A stretch of DNA of 64,000 nt from Yponomeuta sedellus (GCA_934045075.1 OW203740.1:15042346-15106345), one strand, 5' to 3'; counted from the first letter of the stretch, positions 44,380 to 54,454 are shown. The notes: generated by a model from the sequence alone, not told the origin. A program made the numbers and translations.

Positions 44380-44451
44380 GAAAGTTTCAATATAGGAGGT
44401 AATCTCCGACGCATCCGATTTAAAACAAAAACTTTTTCCAATGTTTTGGGC

Positions 44452-44610
44452 CGCGTTTCATTAAACTATAATCAATAGCTTACTATCACCAAAATTCTAC
44501 ATTGCGTAGCCGTTTAGAATAACTAGTCTTTTACATTGTTAATGCGTGGGTTAATCGCCAATGGAATGTACATCAAACATCAAATTTTCATCGTAGACCA
44601 TGAATAGAAG
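44452..44610. repeat. MITE-4-like fragment
   Basis: GCGTTTCATTAAACTATAAT and the inner CTACATTGCGTAG ... GAATGTACATCAAA words match 26905-27197 in order. Confidence 0.4.
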
Positions 44611-44624
44611 ACCAGAGCCAAGCC

Positions 44625-44755
44625 TGGTAGTACGATGGCACGAGTCACACGTTTTGTAGCGCGTAAATGTCACTTTATGACAATTAATGTCATGGAACGT
44701 CGCGTCTATTGACATTTAAAAACGCGAATAGCGTCGTCGTACGACACATGTTGGT
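44625..44755 (+). repeat. REP-V copy
   Basis: GTACGATGGCACGAGTCACA, then TAGCGCGTAAATGTCA, GGAACGTCGCGTC and AGCGTCGTCGTACGACAC; compare 12340-12476. Confidence 0.5.
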
Positions 44756-44872
44756 TCGAGATAAAGCTATATTGTATACACCGCTATATCTGTGATTGTA
44801 GTTGAATTCTGTTAGATGTTGTAGGCATCAACGCTTAAGCCAAATAATAATAATAATTTCTTCTCCTACACT

Positions 44873-45090
44873 TTAAGAAGTCAATTCAATTCTGAACAGC
44901 TCCTCCGCGGTATTAACACCGGTCCACTGTTTGATGTTGCACAACCATAGCATCTTTGTCCTGTCCGGCCTTCTCTTTCCTTCCACCTTGCCCATTAAAA
45001 ATGTCTGCAGCAATTGGTATTTCCTCCTTCGCAGCACATAGTCTGAGTAAGCTATTTCCACATTAAGAAACATTACAGGTTTCTTAACAA
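44873..45090 (-). pseudogene. LINE polyprotein C-terminal fragment
   Basis: The minus frame reads YSDYVLRRRKYQLLQTFLMG, then KVEGKRRPDRTKMLWL and KQWTGVNTAEELFRI. The string GHVLR..RY.LLQ...GKVEGKRG.GR...WL.N...WTG......LFR is a recurrent C-terminal segment of insect non-LTR retroelement polyproteins and differs from the RTE ends elsewhere here. GHVLR has become SDYVLR and the GR(R/P)R block is worn. There is no upstream reverse transcriptase. Confidence 0.7.
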
Positions 45091-45746
45091 CAATAATATA
45101 AAGGTATCGTTTTGCTGACAAATGAAATCACAAATTACATAGCTTGTAAAGAGAGGGTTTCTAGGGGCAGGACTGTTTTTTTCCATTCCCGGGTAAATGG
45201 AAGTTTGAAGTTAGTCAACGGGCAGCTAGTTACATTTCGCAGGCTCGAGTGCACTCCAAGTAACCAGAGAGGGGCTGAGTGGGGCAAACATCATTACTTA
45301 CCGAACACAACTCTCGAATAAAGCACGTTAAAATAACCCTTAGTTTGCATCTGCATTTAAAATTTCACTTTTACTTTTTTCGAACTTGAAGGGTTCGTTG
45401 GAGGACGTTTTTAAATTTTGTGCCAGTCTTACAGACTTTTTCGTCGTTTGTAAAGAGGTTTAAAATTTCGAATCTAGAAGTGATGAGTTGCTCTATTTGA
45501 CAGCATTACTGAAGCAGAAGTAAACATCTTTAAACTGTGAGAAGCTAAAATTAAAGACAAGCGGTAAAGCGAAAGAAACTTAAACCTATATTATTTTAAA
45601 TGTATATTTCAGTCAGCATTCCCAAAAGTGTTAAGGAATTGGGTTTTAAAAAATTAAGGGCGATATTTCACGAAAGTTCAATGCCTAATGTTATTATTTC
45701 TTATTTAAGGAATTGTCAAATGTTTCATGTGTAATGATGATGATGA
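45091..45746. other. Spacer
   Basis: A 69-codon frame (45112-45321) is unrecognised. TTTGTAAAGAGGTTTAAAAT at 45449 resembles the 5' part of SINE-T1. Confidence 0.35.
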
Positions 45747-45927
45747 TATCAACCTTTTGTCCCCACTGCTAGGGCACGGGTCTCTTCCTGCATCGCAATA
45801 AGGTATAGGCCATACTCCACCACGGGGGCCAAGTCCGGGTCGATGGAGGATTGTAAGACAATGGCGGGCCTTACTGTCAGAAGTTATCAAGCCTCCCATA
45901 ATGCCTCTTACATGGTTTAACGACTTT
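45747..45927 (-). mobile_element. 5S-derived SINE, 3' half, with (TGA)n tail
   Basis: ATATCAACCTTTTGTCCCCA, then GGGCACGGGTCTCTTCCTGC, GGGGCCAAGTCCGGG and GGCGGGCCTTACTGTCAGAA to CATGGTTTAACGACT. ATGATGATGATG precedes it at 45735, the repeat tail typical of RTE-mobilised elements. The 5S head is missing. Confidence 0.85.
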
Positions 45928-46044
45928 AATAAAGTACATTAATAATTTTATATACCTACCGTAGTCTTCGTTAACGCTACAATCTAAACTATTATAAAGA
46001 ATGAATGAAGAAATATTTCATATCACATCTAGTGTAAGTAGCAA
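45928..46044. other. Short spacer
   Basis: Nothing recognised. Confidence 0.35.
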
Positions 46045-46262
46045 TCCTACTTATATTACAAATGTAAAAATTTGTGAAGATGTCTGGATTTTTGTTACTA
46101 TAAATAGGTAATACCTATTGCGTGATTGTAACGTAATTGCGTTACAATCACTCAATTATGGCTGAACGGATGTACATGAAACTCTATTAGACAACGATCT
46201 GAATTGAGGCATACTTGATATCTCGATAATCCTGCGCAGACCAAGTCACGGGTACCAGCTAG
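46045..46262 (+). mobile_element. Non-autonomous Helitron, second family
   Basis: Begins TCCTACTTATATTACAAATG after A, with the AATTTGTGAAGATGTCTGGA body and the ATGGCTGAACGGATGTACAT block common in lepidopteran Helitrons. It ends ACGGGTACCAGCTAG before T: TC...CTAG inserted between A and T. An internal hairpin GTGATTGTAACG ... CGTTACAATCAC lies at about 46122-46153. 218 bp, no Rep/helicase coding. Confidence 0.8.
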
Positions 46263-46471
46263 TATTTTATAATACAACATAGCTACTTACTATAAAAAGA
46301 CTTAAGTAGTAACCAGGGTAGTCAATTATAATAACATATATCGGTTAATAGGCATGTCATTCAAAATCATGCAAAATTAACGTGTCTAATCGAGACTAGT
46401 TAGGTGAAACAAACTACACTACACGCGCATTAGACCCTTTTACGTGTGACTATCGCGAATAATTAATAATA
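46263..46471. other. AT-rich spacer
   Basis: Nothing recognised. Confidence 0.35.
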
Positions 46472-46838
46472 GGGGTTAAAGTATGAAATTGCCGTTTTAT
46501 TGCAATAGGTTCTTTGAATTGACATAGAATCTTCATGGTTTGAGGTTTTCGAATGAAACTTTTTTCAAATGGTTTCTATGATGTTCTTTTTTTAAAAAAT
46601 GTGAAACATTTGAATATCGACTTTCAATTGTTTTTGTTATTCAATTTAGACAAGAAAAATGGATACTGCGAAAATTCGAGTGATTTTTGAATACGAGTTC
46701 CGACGCGGAACTAACGCGGCAGAAACAGCCCGCAATATCAATGCTGCGTTTGGAGGCAATGGCAACCTACGATTGCCATTGCCAGATGATCAGTCATTTA
46801 CAGCGCTGAGTTCTAAAGCCATGTTGGTAGAGCTGTAA
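46472..46838 (+). mobile_element. Mariner element, 5' end only
   Basis: GGGGTTAAAGTATGAAATTG after TA resembles a mariner terminal repeat (the AATTGCCGTTTT part especially). It is followed by about 190 bp of leader and a transposase start. I find no matching inverted end downstream, so the right part is deleted or replaced. Confidence 0.65.
46659..46838 (+). pseudogene. Mariner transposase N-terminus, truncated
   Basis: ATG opens a 59-codon frame. Its first 34 residues (MDTAKIRVIFEYEFRRGTNA, then AETARNINAAFG) match the start of mariner transposases of the type IR-IF-YEFRRGTNA-ETARNIN-VFG, i.e. the first helix-turn-helix of the DNA-binding domain. After GGNGN the sequence departs from the family and soon stops (TAA 46836-46838). 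The HTH second half and the DD34D core are absent. Dead. Confidence 0.8.
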
Positions 46839-47094
46839 GAACGCAATAGTCAATATGAACTCACCATTTTTTTGTCTCCGTCTTTTGTGTCGCTGTCAGT
46901 CACATACAAATCTGAAAAATAAAGAAAAGTACATTGTATTAATTAATCCACATAATACTCATGCGAAGAGGTCCACCATATTGTAATTAATGTAATTTGT
47001 AATTAATGTTCTTTGCTTTTTCAAACAGGTAACCATAGCACAGGTTCATTCTAGTTTGTTCACCTCTGGGATCCATTCTGTTTTTTTTATTTTT
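46839..47094. other. Spacer with SINE-T5 scrap
   Basis: AGGTAACCATAGCACAGGTT near 47029 then CATTCTAGTTTGTTC resembles the end of SINE-T5. Otherwise nothing. Confidence 0.35.
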
Positions 47095-47660
47095 TTTATG
47101 TAGCCTATAAACGTCCTACTCCAGGGAGAGCCCTCTCTCAGAGGGAGAGGGCTTAATGAGGGATTTTTCTGACAGATAAGAAAAGTAGTTCCTAATTTGT
47201 CAGTAGATGGCGTTTTCAAGTAAGGCTTTTTGTTTTTTTAAAAGGATAAGCCACTTTCCAGTTTATTCTGTGGTCCACAGTCCACAGATCACGTGGAATT
47301 TCCTCCTTCTTTTTTTTTTTCTCTTGCACTATTGTTGACGTTGATCAGTTAATCACAGATTAGATTCCTTCCAGTCGATGAAAATCGCAAAACAGCAATA
47401 AAGTTTTTACCTGTGGCAAGCATTAACAAACAAAAAAAGGTAAACCCTAGCGATTCAGCGCCATCTCATCGTAGCTTTTAGAACTATTTTTTTTTATAGC
47501 TGTCAGAAAAATCCCTCATTACCACGCGTGCCCACCGCTGATAGGTAATTTCAAGCGCTGAGGTATTTGAATATCCCTGACACTCAGATTTTCTTGCGAT
47601 GTTTTCCTTCACAGTTAGCGAGTGGTATTGTTACTATACCTTCACAAATGTTACCTACAT
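47095..47660 (-). mobile_element. SINE-T3 split by a TIR element
   Basis: The reversed tail TAGCCTATAAACGTCCTACT through AGAGGGCTTAAT (to 47157) resumes at 47518 with ATTACCACGCGTGCCCACCG, then AAGCGCTGAGGTATTTG and CGATGTTTTCCTTCACAGTT, then AGCGAGTGGTATTG. Removing 47158-47517 restores the normal GGGCTTAATT(G/A)CCACGCG junction. Confidence 0.85.
47158..47517. mobile_element. 360-bp element with perfect 18-bp TIRs
   Basis: Ends GAGGGATTTTTCTGACAG and CTGTCAGAAAAATCCCTC are exact reverse complements. Subterminal CAGTAGATGGCG and CAGCGCCATCTCAT are also inverted. By comparison with uninterrupted SINE-T3 copies, the duplicated target is probably AT, or ambiguous within TTAAT/ATTA. A short or absent duplication leaves the superfamily open. 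Confidence 0.85.
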
Positions 47661-48866
47661 CACATTATTCTACCCACCACAGAGGATAAATAAGAGTAGA
47701 AGTAGTGACATGACCCATTAGCATGAAAACCAGTGTGACCAAACCCGCACATATAAACCTAACGCACACTATAAATGCCCATCTTCTATTTATGTTCTGT
47801 GCTACACCCAATAATAATTCGTATTAATAAGGGTATTTGTAACATTATTGCTTATATCAAGGGCGTATTCGTAAATAAAAATAAATTAGTGTACATAAAT
47901 GAAGCTGGACAATCGACAGCAGGTCGTCTTTTACATTTTTGTTGCAAAGTCACCCGTAAAATAACTGAGTAGAGTGCACGCTAGTTAAGATGGGCGTGCT
48001 GAGTTTCGCGCGCTTGTTAAGTTAGATGTGATGTCTTTTGTAAAGTGCCACATTTTTATTTATAAAGACAACAAATCATGTCGAGAGTTGCTTCTTTCGC
48101 AAATTTACTTAGTAGGTAAGTGTATTTTAGTTGAAAATTCACCCATCGCTTAAAATTCACTTATTAAATCGGTAGAGGATTGATTCGCCGTCTTTGTTCT
48201 CATCATCTACGGCACAAGTTTTAATCAACAAGTTTCCTTAATTCATGGAAAAATCTAAAAAAAAAAATTTTAGAAGCGAACTTGTAATAAGTATGGACTA
48301 GATTTCATTACTTTTTAGAGATAAACGAGCAGCTCCATCGAGACTTGGCTAGTTTTTGCAAAATGTTTTAGGTGGGATACAAAATTTTAGAAGCGAACTT
48401 GTAAAACAAACAAAAGTTGTTCACTATGTGAATTGAAAATAAATTAAATCTTAAACCAATTGCCACTCAATTGTTTTACGATTTACTAATCAGATTCTGT
48501 AATATTGTTGTCGTCACCATCTCATTGCCCATTTGTTCTAATATTTTGCTATCATTATAGGCACTTCGTTATACGCGTTCTCCCTTAGTTTTCTTGTTTA
48601 TATAGTCCGCTCCGTAACATTTGGTTAACTTAGTTTCAAATTTACTTGCTTTTCTCATCTTTTATTTATTACTTATTTTAACTTTGAATTGTATATTTAT
48701 TACCTTTAGTTACTAAATAACATATAACCTTTTATTAGGTACTAACTAGGTGTGCATTTGAAAATCTAAATTTGGAAAAAATGCACAAATAAACTCCAAA
48801 CTTTGTCTTTTCACAGTTTTTATACCTAGTTAACAGAGTTTACGAACATATAATTCTAAAACAAAT
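47661..48866. other. Spacer
   Basis: AATTTTAGAAGCGAACTTGT occurs twice (about 48268 and 48383), flanking 95 bp. An open frame at 47775-47972 is unrecognised. No gene seen. Confidence 0.4.
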
Positions 48867-49108
48867 AAATAAATATTCATGGACATAGGACACAGATCTC
48901 GCTATCCATACTAAGTATAACTAAATGACTTGTGTTACAGATGCTAACTCGACGATAGATTTAATGCAATAAATACATAGATAATATCCAAGACCCGAGA
49001 CAAACTAGAAAAGTTCGTTTCTTAGTTTGACCCGGCCGGGGATCGAACCCGAGACCTTCGGTTTTACAGTCAGCGTCCTAAACCGCTGCGCCACCGAGGC
49101 CGTCAAAC
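48867..49108 (-). mobile_element. tRNA-derived SINE (SINE-T2), full length with TSD
   Basis: Reference copy. Minus strand: TTGACGGCCTCGGTGGCGCA then GCGGTTTAGG (box A), GGGTTCGATCCCCGGCCGGG (box B), body AAACTAAGAAACGAACTTTT, and ATGGACATAGGACAC reversed near the AATAAATAAATATT tail. The target CTAAAACAAAT (48856-48866) is duplicated as CTAGAACAAAT (49109-49119), one mismatch. Confidence 0.9.
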
Positions 49109-49495
49109 CTAGAACAAATGATTCCAGACATTTTTTTCATTTCAAATTGTAGAAAAAACTGCTCGTATAAAAATTGTTAAGAGTAGGTATCTATATGATT
49201 CCATTTTTCGATTTATATTTGCACAAAAGTTTTGCCTCCACACAGCGTCGTCAAGAATGTTTATACAGTCTGTGGGAACATTAACGGCTTTCTAGCCCGA
49301 ATAATGGACCAGAAGAAATAACAAAGCATGAAAAGAACTCTTTGAATGAATGACGCATTTTTCACAAATATTGTCTCGAACGCCTGAGAATACGCAGTTT
49401 CTTTTCAAAGAATTCGCAACGAGCATCGCTCAAAGAAAAACCGGCCAAGCGCGAGTCTGACTGCCGCACTGAGGGTACGTAATTATCACATCACA
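49109..49495. other. Spacer
   Basis: Nothing recognised. CCGGCCAAGCGCGAGTCTGA at 49441 is a phrase I would expect in dispersed repeats but cannot place. Confidence 0.35.
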
Positions 49496-49826
49496 TCACA
49501 CTAATATTAAAAAGGCGAAAGCTTGTGAGTGTGTATGTTTAAAAAACCTATTTAGAGGCAAAAAATTAAATTGGGTGGAATTTTTAGCCTCTAAATAGGT
49601 TTTTTAAATTGTCCTTAGCACGGGTTAGTGCATTAAAAATAAAAATAGTATAAGTGTGTATGTTTGTTACGAGTACATCTTCACGTCTGGAGCGATTTTA
49701 ATAAAATTTGGTAAGGAGTTAGCTGACATCCTAGATTAACAAGCTACGTTTTATTTCGGGAACATATCTTATTCCCATGAGAAAACCGATAAACCGCCGG
49801 TGACACCGCGGGGCACAGACAGTAGT
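49496..49826 (+). mobile_element. Helitron-like repeat interrupted by a SINE
   Basis: TCACACTAATATTAAAAAGG, then CGAAAGCTTGTGAGTGTGTA resembles the start of lepidopteran TC-starting Helitrons. It resumes at 49653 with TGTTTGTTACGAGTACATCT and TGGAGCGATTTTAATAAAAT and ends CGCGGGGCACAGACAGTAGT, a worn CTAGT end. Nested inside is a SINE-T1 snap-back. Confidence 0.6.
49541..49652 (+). mobile_element. Snap-back SINE-T1 with 13-bp TSD
   Basis: 112 bp: AAAAAACCTATTTAGAGGCA inverted against TTTTTAGCCTCTAAATAGG, then TTGTCCTTAGCACGGGTTAG and a 3' end AATAAAAATAGTATA. The target AGTGTGTATGTTT is duplicated at 49528-49540 and 49653-49665. No tRNA promoter remains in this copy. Confidence 0.93.
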
Positions 49827-50235
49827 GAAATAAAATCACCTTTAGTAAGAAGGCCGCCAATTCCACTGTACTGTGTTATTGTTTAAGTATTCCTGGTGAA
49901 CATATAATAAAGAATATTCTATCTACCTATCTATAGTGTTATGTATTAAACAACTACTTTTTTAACCACAAATAAAAGGCAGACAATGAATACATGAACT
50001 AAAAACAAGGGTTAAAATTATTAATCTGTTGATACAGATTTTCACCATGCTATGTAATTATGCCTTGAGTAAATATATGGGATTACTCTTGAGATAGCTA
50101 CTTTTTCATATAAAAGAATTAGTGTAATCGGTCAAAATAGTAAACTATTACCGTTGCGAATTTCCTCCGCCAGCTTAATTTTACAATTTTACGCCAGCTT
50201 AATTTTACTGAACCTACATTTTATTTTACTGTAAA
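49827..50235. other. AT-rich spacer
   Basis: CCAGCTTAATTTTAC occurs twice near 50171 and 50200. Nothing else. Confidence 0.4.
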
Positions 50236-50427
50236 CTAGCTGACCCAGCGAACTTCGTACCGCCTAACAGTCGATTCTTTATTTTTTTATTTGTCCGTCC
50301 GTAAGAACCATCCTCGTACTTCAAAGAATATTCTAAAAAAAGAATTAGCAAAATCGGTTCAGCTGCCCTCGAGCTTTGCGCTTACCAACAGTCCAACACA
50401 CTCGGCTATTAATTTTTATACAATAGA
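50236..50427 (-). mobile_element. Lep1-like Helitron, complete
   Basis: On the minus strand it starts TCTATTGTATAAAAATTAAT and ends ACGAAGTTCGCTGGGTCAGC then TAG. The middle has GAGGGCAGCTGAACCGATTT and GTACGAGGATGGTTCTTACG. TC...CTAG termini lie between A and T on the element strand. 192 bp, non-coding. Confidence 0.88.
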
Positions 50428-50640
50428 TTGACACTGAAAGTTACAAGTAAAATTGTAATTTTTTTTTTAAAAAACGTTAGTAAAGGCCTTCTGCTTACCA
50501 AGTCTACTGCTCAAATTGTCATGATAAAATATGAACAATTTTATGAAACGCGACCCTGAACCAACCGATAATTTTTTGTAGAAATATTAAGTTGTATCGA
50601 TTTAATACGTCTTGTTCTTCCGCAACCCTAGAAAAGCCGA
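50428..50640 (-). repeat. Helitron-associated flank shared with 60055-60286
   Basis: Minus strand: GGGTTGCGGAAGAACAAGAC, then GTATTAAATCGATACAAC, TATGAAACGCGA reversed, AGCAG...GGCCTTTACTAACGTTTT and ACTTTCAGTGTCAA up to the Helitron start. The same blocks precede the Helitron at 60287 in the same relative order. Confidence 0.75.
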
Positions 50641-50815
50641 ACAAAATATCCAGGAGGTATTTGAACACATCATTAATATGAAACACAAATATCTTATAGA
50701 GAGAAGAGGGCTTGATAAATTGTACGCTCTTACGTCAAAATTAATGAGGCTCATATCTTTCAGGGCCACAATAACGTCCTTTATTAATTGCGGGATTTTC
50801 AAAGTAAGATGCTAA
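50602..50815 (+). other. Unrecognised open frames on both strands
   Basis: 67 codons on plus and 66 on minus overlap almost exactly. The plus peptide begins FRNPRKAEQNIQEVFEHI and is helix-like. No family recognised. It may derive from the flanking repeat. Confidence 0.2.
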
Positions 50816-50959
50816 GCAAACCATTTAATAACTGTGTCCAATTATAACGCTATGGTTAGAGCCGTTTTATTGCTTTTAGATTGCTTTTTTGCACTTTCAC
50901 GTGCACGTCAATTAGGACGTTACTATAGGTAAAATTCTAAGAAATATAAGAAATATAGT

Positions 50960-51208
50960 ACAGCGATATCATTTCGATGTAAAAACCTAACTGCAAAGTA
51001 GGAACTCGGGGCTGCAAGTGATGCAAATTACTTCAGCCAGATGTCGCTGCCTTTAATACAGAGAATATTGTAGAGATTCGAAATTTCGCTGATGCCGTCA
51101 CTTGCCTATTAGCTTAGTTGGGAGAGCGCTGGTACGGTTAGCCAGAGGTCGCGGGTTCGAGTCTCGGCATGGGCGGAATTTATAGCCTCTAAATAGGTTT
51201 TTAAAATT
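50960..51208 (+). mobile_element. 308-bp tRNA-like SINE (SINE-T1), near full length
   Basis: ACAGCGATATCATTTCGATG, then AAACCTAACTGCAAAGTAGG, CCAGATGTCGCTGCC and TTGTAGAGATTCGAAATTTC. Then the tRNA-like region GCCTATTAGCTTAGTTGGGA ... GGTTCGAGTCTCGGC, and TAGCCTCTAAATAGG. It shows that the block upstream of the tRNA-like part belongs to the element, not to the array. Confidence 0.85.
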
Positions 51209-51537
51209 ATAAGAAAGACAAAATATTTTGAACTAAGACTTCCATAAGCCCTACACTATTATTAGCTCCGTCACTGCTTACCATGATTAAGCTCTGCTAA
51301 TCACAGCGAAAACTGGGCGGACTCTTCCGACAAAAAACCAAGTAACTTATCCAGTTACATATCAATAAAATATAACTATTAAATGAGGAATTTGTCAGTG
51401 ACTGAATAGAACAGAAATGTGCACACTAATAAAGTCCCCAAGAACAAGCCTAGTTTGTGGACTGCATGTAAACTTAAGTCAACATAAACTTTTTGTATAA
51501 TTGAATGTATAATTTAATACATACTTGTCTTACATGT

Positions 51538-51642
51538 CTTACAATCCTCCACCAACCCAGACTTGGCCCCCGTGGCCTAACAATCCTGCGATGCAAGAAG
51601 ATACCCGTGCCCTAGTAATGGGGGCATACAAATGTTGATATC
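51538..51642 (+). mobile_element. 5S-derived SINE, 3' fragment
   Basis: TCTTACAATCCTCCACCAAC, then GACTTGGCCCCCGTGGCCTA (small deletion), GAAGATACCCGTGCCC and TGTTGATATC. Confidence 0.8.
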
Positions 51643-51686
51643 GACTTGTCTTTTAGGGTTCCGTAGTAAAGAGACAATATATTATT

Positions 51687-51805
51687 TTCTAAGGTTAACA
51701 CGAGCACTAGACATAATAAAAACTGTAAACTGATCTTCCGAGACCACGGTACCTGATAATGTTTAATTTTAAACGAGTAAAATCAGTGTAAATACAGTTT
51801 TAATT
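51687..51805 (+). repeat. Penelope-like repeat (REP-I), diverged
   Basis: TTTCTAAGGTTAACACGAGC, then TAGACATAATAAAAACTGT as at 20941, GAGACCACGGTACCTGATAA, and the 3' end TAAATACAGTTTTAATT. The GAAACG part is deleted. Confidence 0.5.
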
Positions 51806-52841
51806 CCTTATTAATAAGGAACTCTTAAATTTTCCCCATGTCCAGCACAGCACAGACACGATAGGTACTAGATGCAATATTACACCGACAAAACGGCAGA
51901 AGAAAATTTCGTTTTGTTTACCATAGATGCCGTTAAAATTCGATACCGGAAGATATCGTTTATTGTTTATTAAGAATAATTCACATTCAATTGTTATTGT
52001 AACATAAGTTATATTATAACATAATTATTTGTCTTATAATTATCAAATGAATAGTCCATACCTACATTTCAAATATAGTGAAGTTACGGTTGGATAGACT
52101 CTATCTAGACTACGCCAAACGTTAAACGCCAAGGCGAAAATACTCAGGCAGGGTAAGGTCACCGGTGACCTATATAGAACTTAACGGCTTAATTTAGTTG
52201 TTTGTACTTATAAGAAGCTGCTTTTCAAGTACCTATTAACGTGCGTGCCGGCCAGGTTGCAATATGTTTTAATAAATCGACAGTGTCATTGTATGTATGT
52301 ACAGTTAATCATGACAGACAGACATGCTCGCGATAGAATCGCAAACGAAAATCAACTCCATTCAAATTCATTAAAGTATAAAAGTTTGATCGGCTACCGT
52401 GGCGTGTCTGCACGTAAAGCCAATGGCCGCGTGCGAAACCACAAGTGGCTGACATACTTTAAACTACTGTAGAAACAGAATCTATTCAATAAAATAAAAA
52501 TAACCCAGACTACAGTCACAAAGAACAAGTAAACGGCCTTATTATATCAATTTAATAGCTTACAAACGAGAATACGTATGACAGTTAAATCTCTAATGGA
52601 AAAGGGACGGTCTGGTGCCTTCAGAAACTAAATAACAAACGTCCTCATTTATACACACACTATTCCTTAATTTAAACACTCCTCAGAGGCACATGTTTCC
52701 TCTAAGGATTGAGGAAACTTGTTTTTATTAAACCGTATTTTTGTTAATAAACATACCAACTTTCTGAAATACGCACACTAAAGAGTAATTTGATGACTTT
52801 CTCATGGATCTTATTTAAGGATCTAGACCATATGTATAAGG
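51806..52841. other. Spacer
   Basis: An open frame at 52245-52472 is unrecognised. No repeat family seen. Confidence 0.4.
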
Positions 52842-53050
52842 GGCTACACTAAGGGTAACCCCATAGCGTGGTAGCGAGCAATGCCGGCTTCGTAATCGGA
52901 AGGTCGTGGGTTTGAACCCACGTTTACATAACTTAGAAAACAAATTCATTGTACCAATGAATTTGTTTTCTAAGTTATGCACACTTATGAAGATTATGTA
53001 GCAGTAAGCTGACGTGAAGGAAACCTTAAAGCATATTATTATAAAACATA
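52842..53050 (+). mobile_element. SINE-T3 with snap-back hairpin
   Basis: tRNA-like head CCCCATAGCGTGGTAGCGAG and GTCGTGGGTTTGAACCCACG. Then the body word is inserted twice in opposite orientations: CATAACTTAGAAAACAAATT (inverted) and TTTGTTTTCTAAGTTATG (normal), forming a perfect 25-bp hairpin at 52927-52979. The normal GTGAAGGAAACC body follows. Confidence 0.8.
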
Positions 53051-53470
53051 ACATTCTCAAAGGAAAACGAAAGGTCACTGCGTATCACTGCTGCTATAAA
53101 AGGCAACTGACTCAGCAAACAAATGCTGTTCAGTTAACACCAAGTAATCTCAACTGAGTAACAAGTAAACCGGAGGCTTCGCAACAAAAATGTCACGGTT
53201 GGCCAGCTGCCATGTCAACTGTGCCGTCGTAGGTCAATGAATTCGCGTCAACCGTGACGGCAGTCGTCAAGACGGCAATTTGCTTACAGCGACGTTTCCG
53301 TCGGCGGAAATGATTCCCCGACCCGCTAACGATTGAGGAAATACGCCGTTTTGCATGTTTATTTGATCAAGAGGCCGAGTTTACTTTAAAGGCCCATCCA
53401 CGTTGCCACGGGCCGATGATGCGCGGGCGACACGATTTAGGCCGGCCACATACAGTGGGAATTTCGTTTC
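53051..53470. other. GC-richer unique block
   Basis: 53150-53470 is CpG-rich (for example TGTCACGGTTGGCCAGCTGC, and an inverted echo AACCGTGACGGC near 53250). TTAAAGGCCCATCCACGTTG near 53384 recalls MITE ends. Not found elsewhere in the window. Either an unlisted DNA element or conserved non-coding DNA. Confidence 0.3.
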
Positions 53471-54454
53471 AGAATTTCTATTCGGACTATGGATTCGGTA
53501 TTCCCAAGGCAGTAAATAATTCAAACAGGTTTGTTTATTGATTGAGACAGGTTTGTTTATTATGGAAAGGATAACCACATACAAGGGTTGTTCTTAGTTA
53601 AAACCCGATTTTTAAAATACGCAACTTATAAAGTAATTTCTTCTTAGAAAGATACAACAACGACGCAATCGCAATAAGAAAACCTTCATATTCGCTGAAA
53701 AAGGTCTGAATTAAATAGGTAGCGTCTTTCAACAGAACATTGATATTACAAACTGATATAAACCTATGGGTATGATGTATTACGGAATCCGGAATCGAAA
53801 TTCCGAAACGGAAGTTTCCTACATGTTGCGGCTTTTGAATTAATAATCCTTAAGGACTTATTAAGACTTATTGCGCTTCTAATGCGAACGGTGGAGGAGT
53901 AGGTATTTTTGAAATCACAGAATTGCATCGAATGCGGATGATTAAGGTAAGTAATAAATTCAGTGATAATCTGTGTGGTATATTACAAAAAAAACCATAA
54001 TATTATAACTATAATTTAGAATTATGTCAGCGATTTTATTTCATGCATTACAGTTATTAAAAAAAACCATAAATATTATGAACGACAACAATTTTGCGTA
54101 GTCGGGCCATAATTTCGTCTCATAGGTAAAAGTTCAAATTTTGAATGCAGGCCGAAAAAAAAAGAATGATGATTCGAAATTTTAATATTTAAAGAAAATA
54201 AAAACCAACGGATTCGTTTTCTTCATTTTTTGAAATGGAGCGGACGTGCAAAGAAGCCAGAATAGCAGTATTGCATCATTGCGTTTACGCGCCATCTGAT
54301 GATATTAAAACACCTCTTCTCAAGCTACTGTTGGAGACCCCAACCTTAAATACTTAGGAAGTTAGACTACAATACTGGTAAAATAAATCCCGTTCCCGCG
54401 TTGAGCCCGTCGGCTACTCGTGGCCAGGCTTTTCGCAAGGTATAGAAGTCCTTT
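53471..54454. other. AT-rich spacer
   Basis: A small repeat AAAAAAACCATAATATTAT / AAAAAACCATAAATATTAT lies at 53991 and 54061. The TSD for the next element occupies 54442-54454. Confidence 0.4.
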
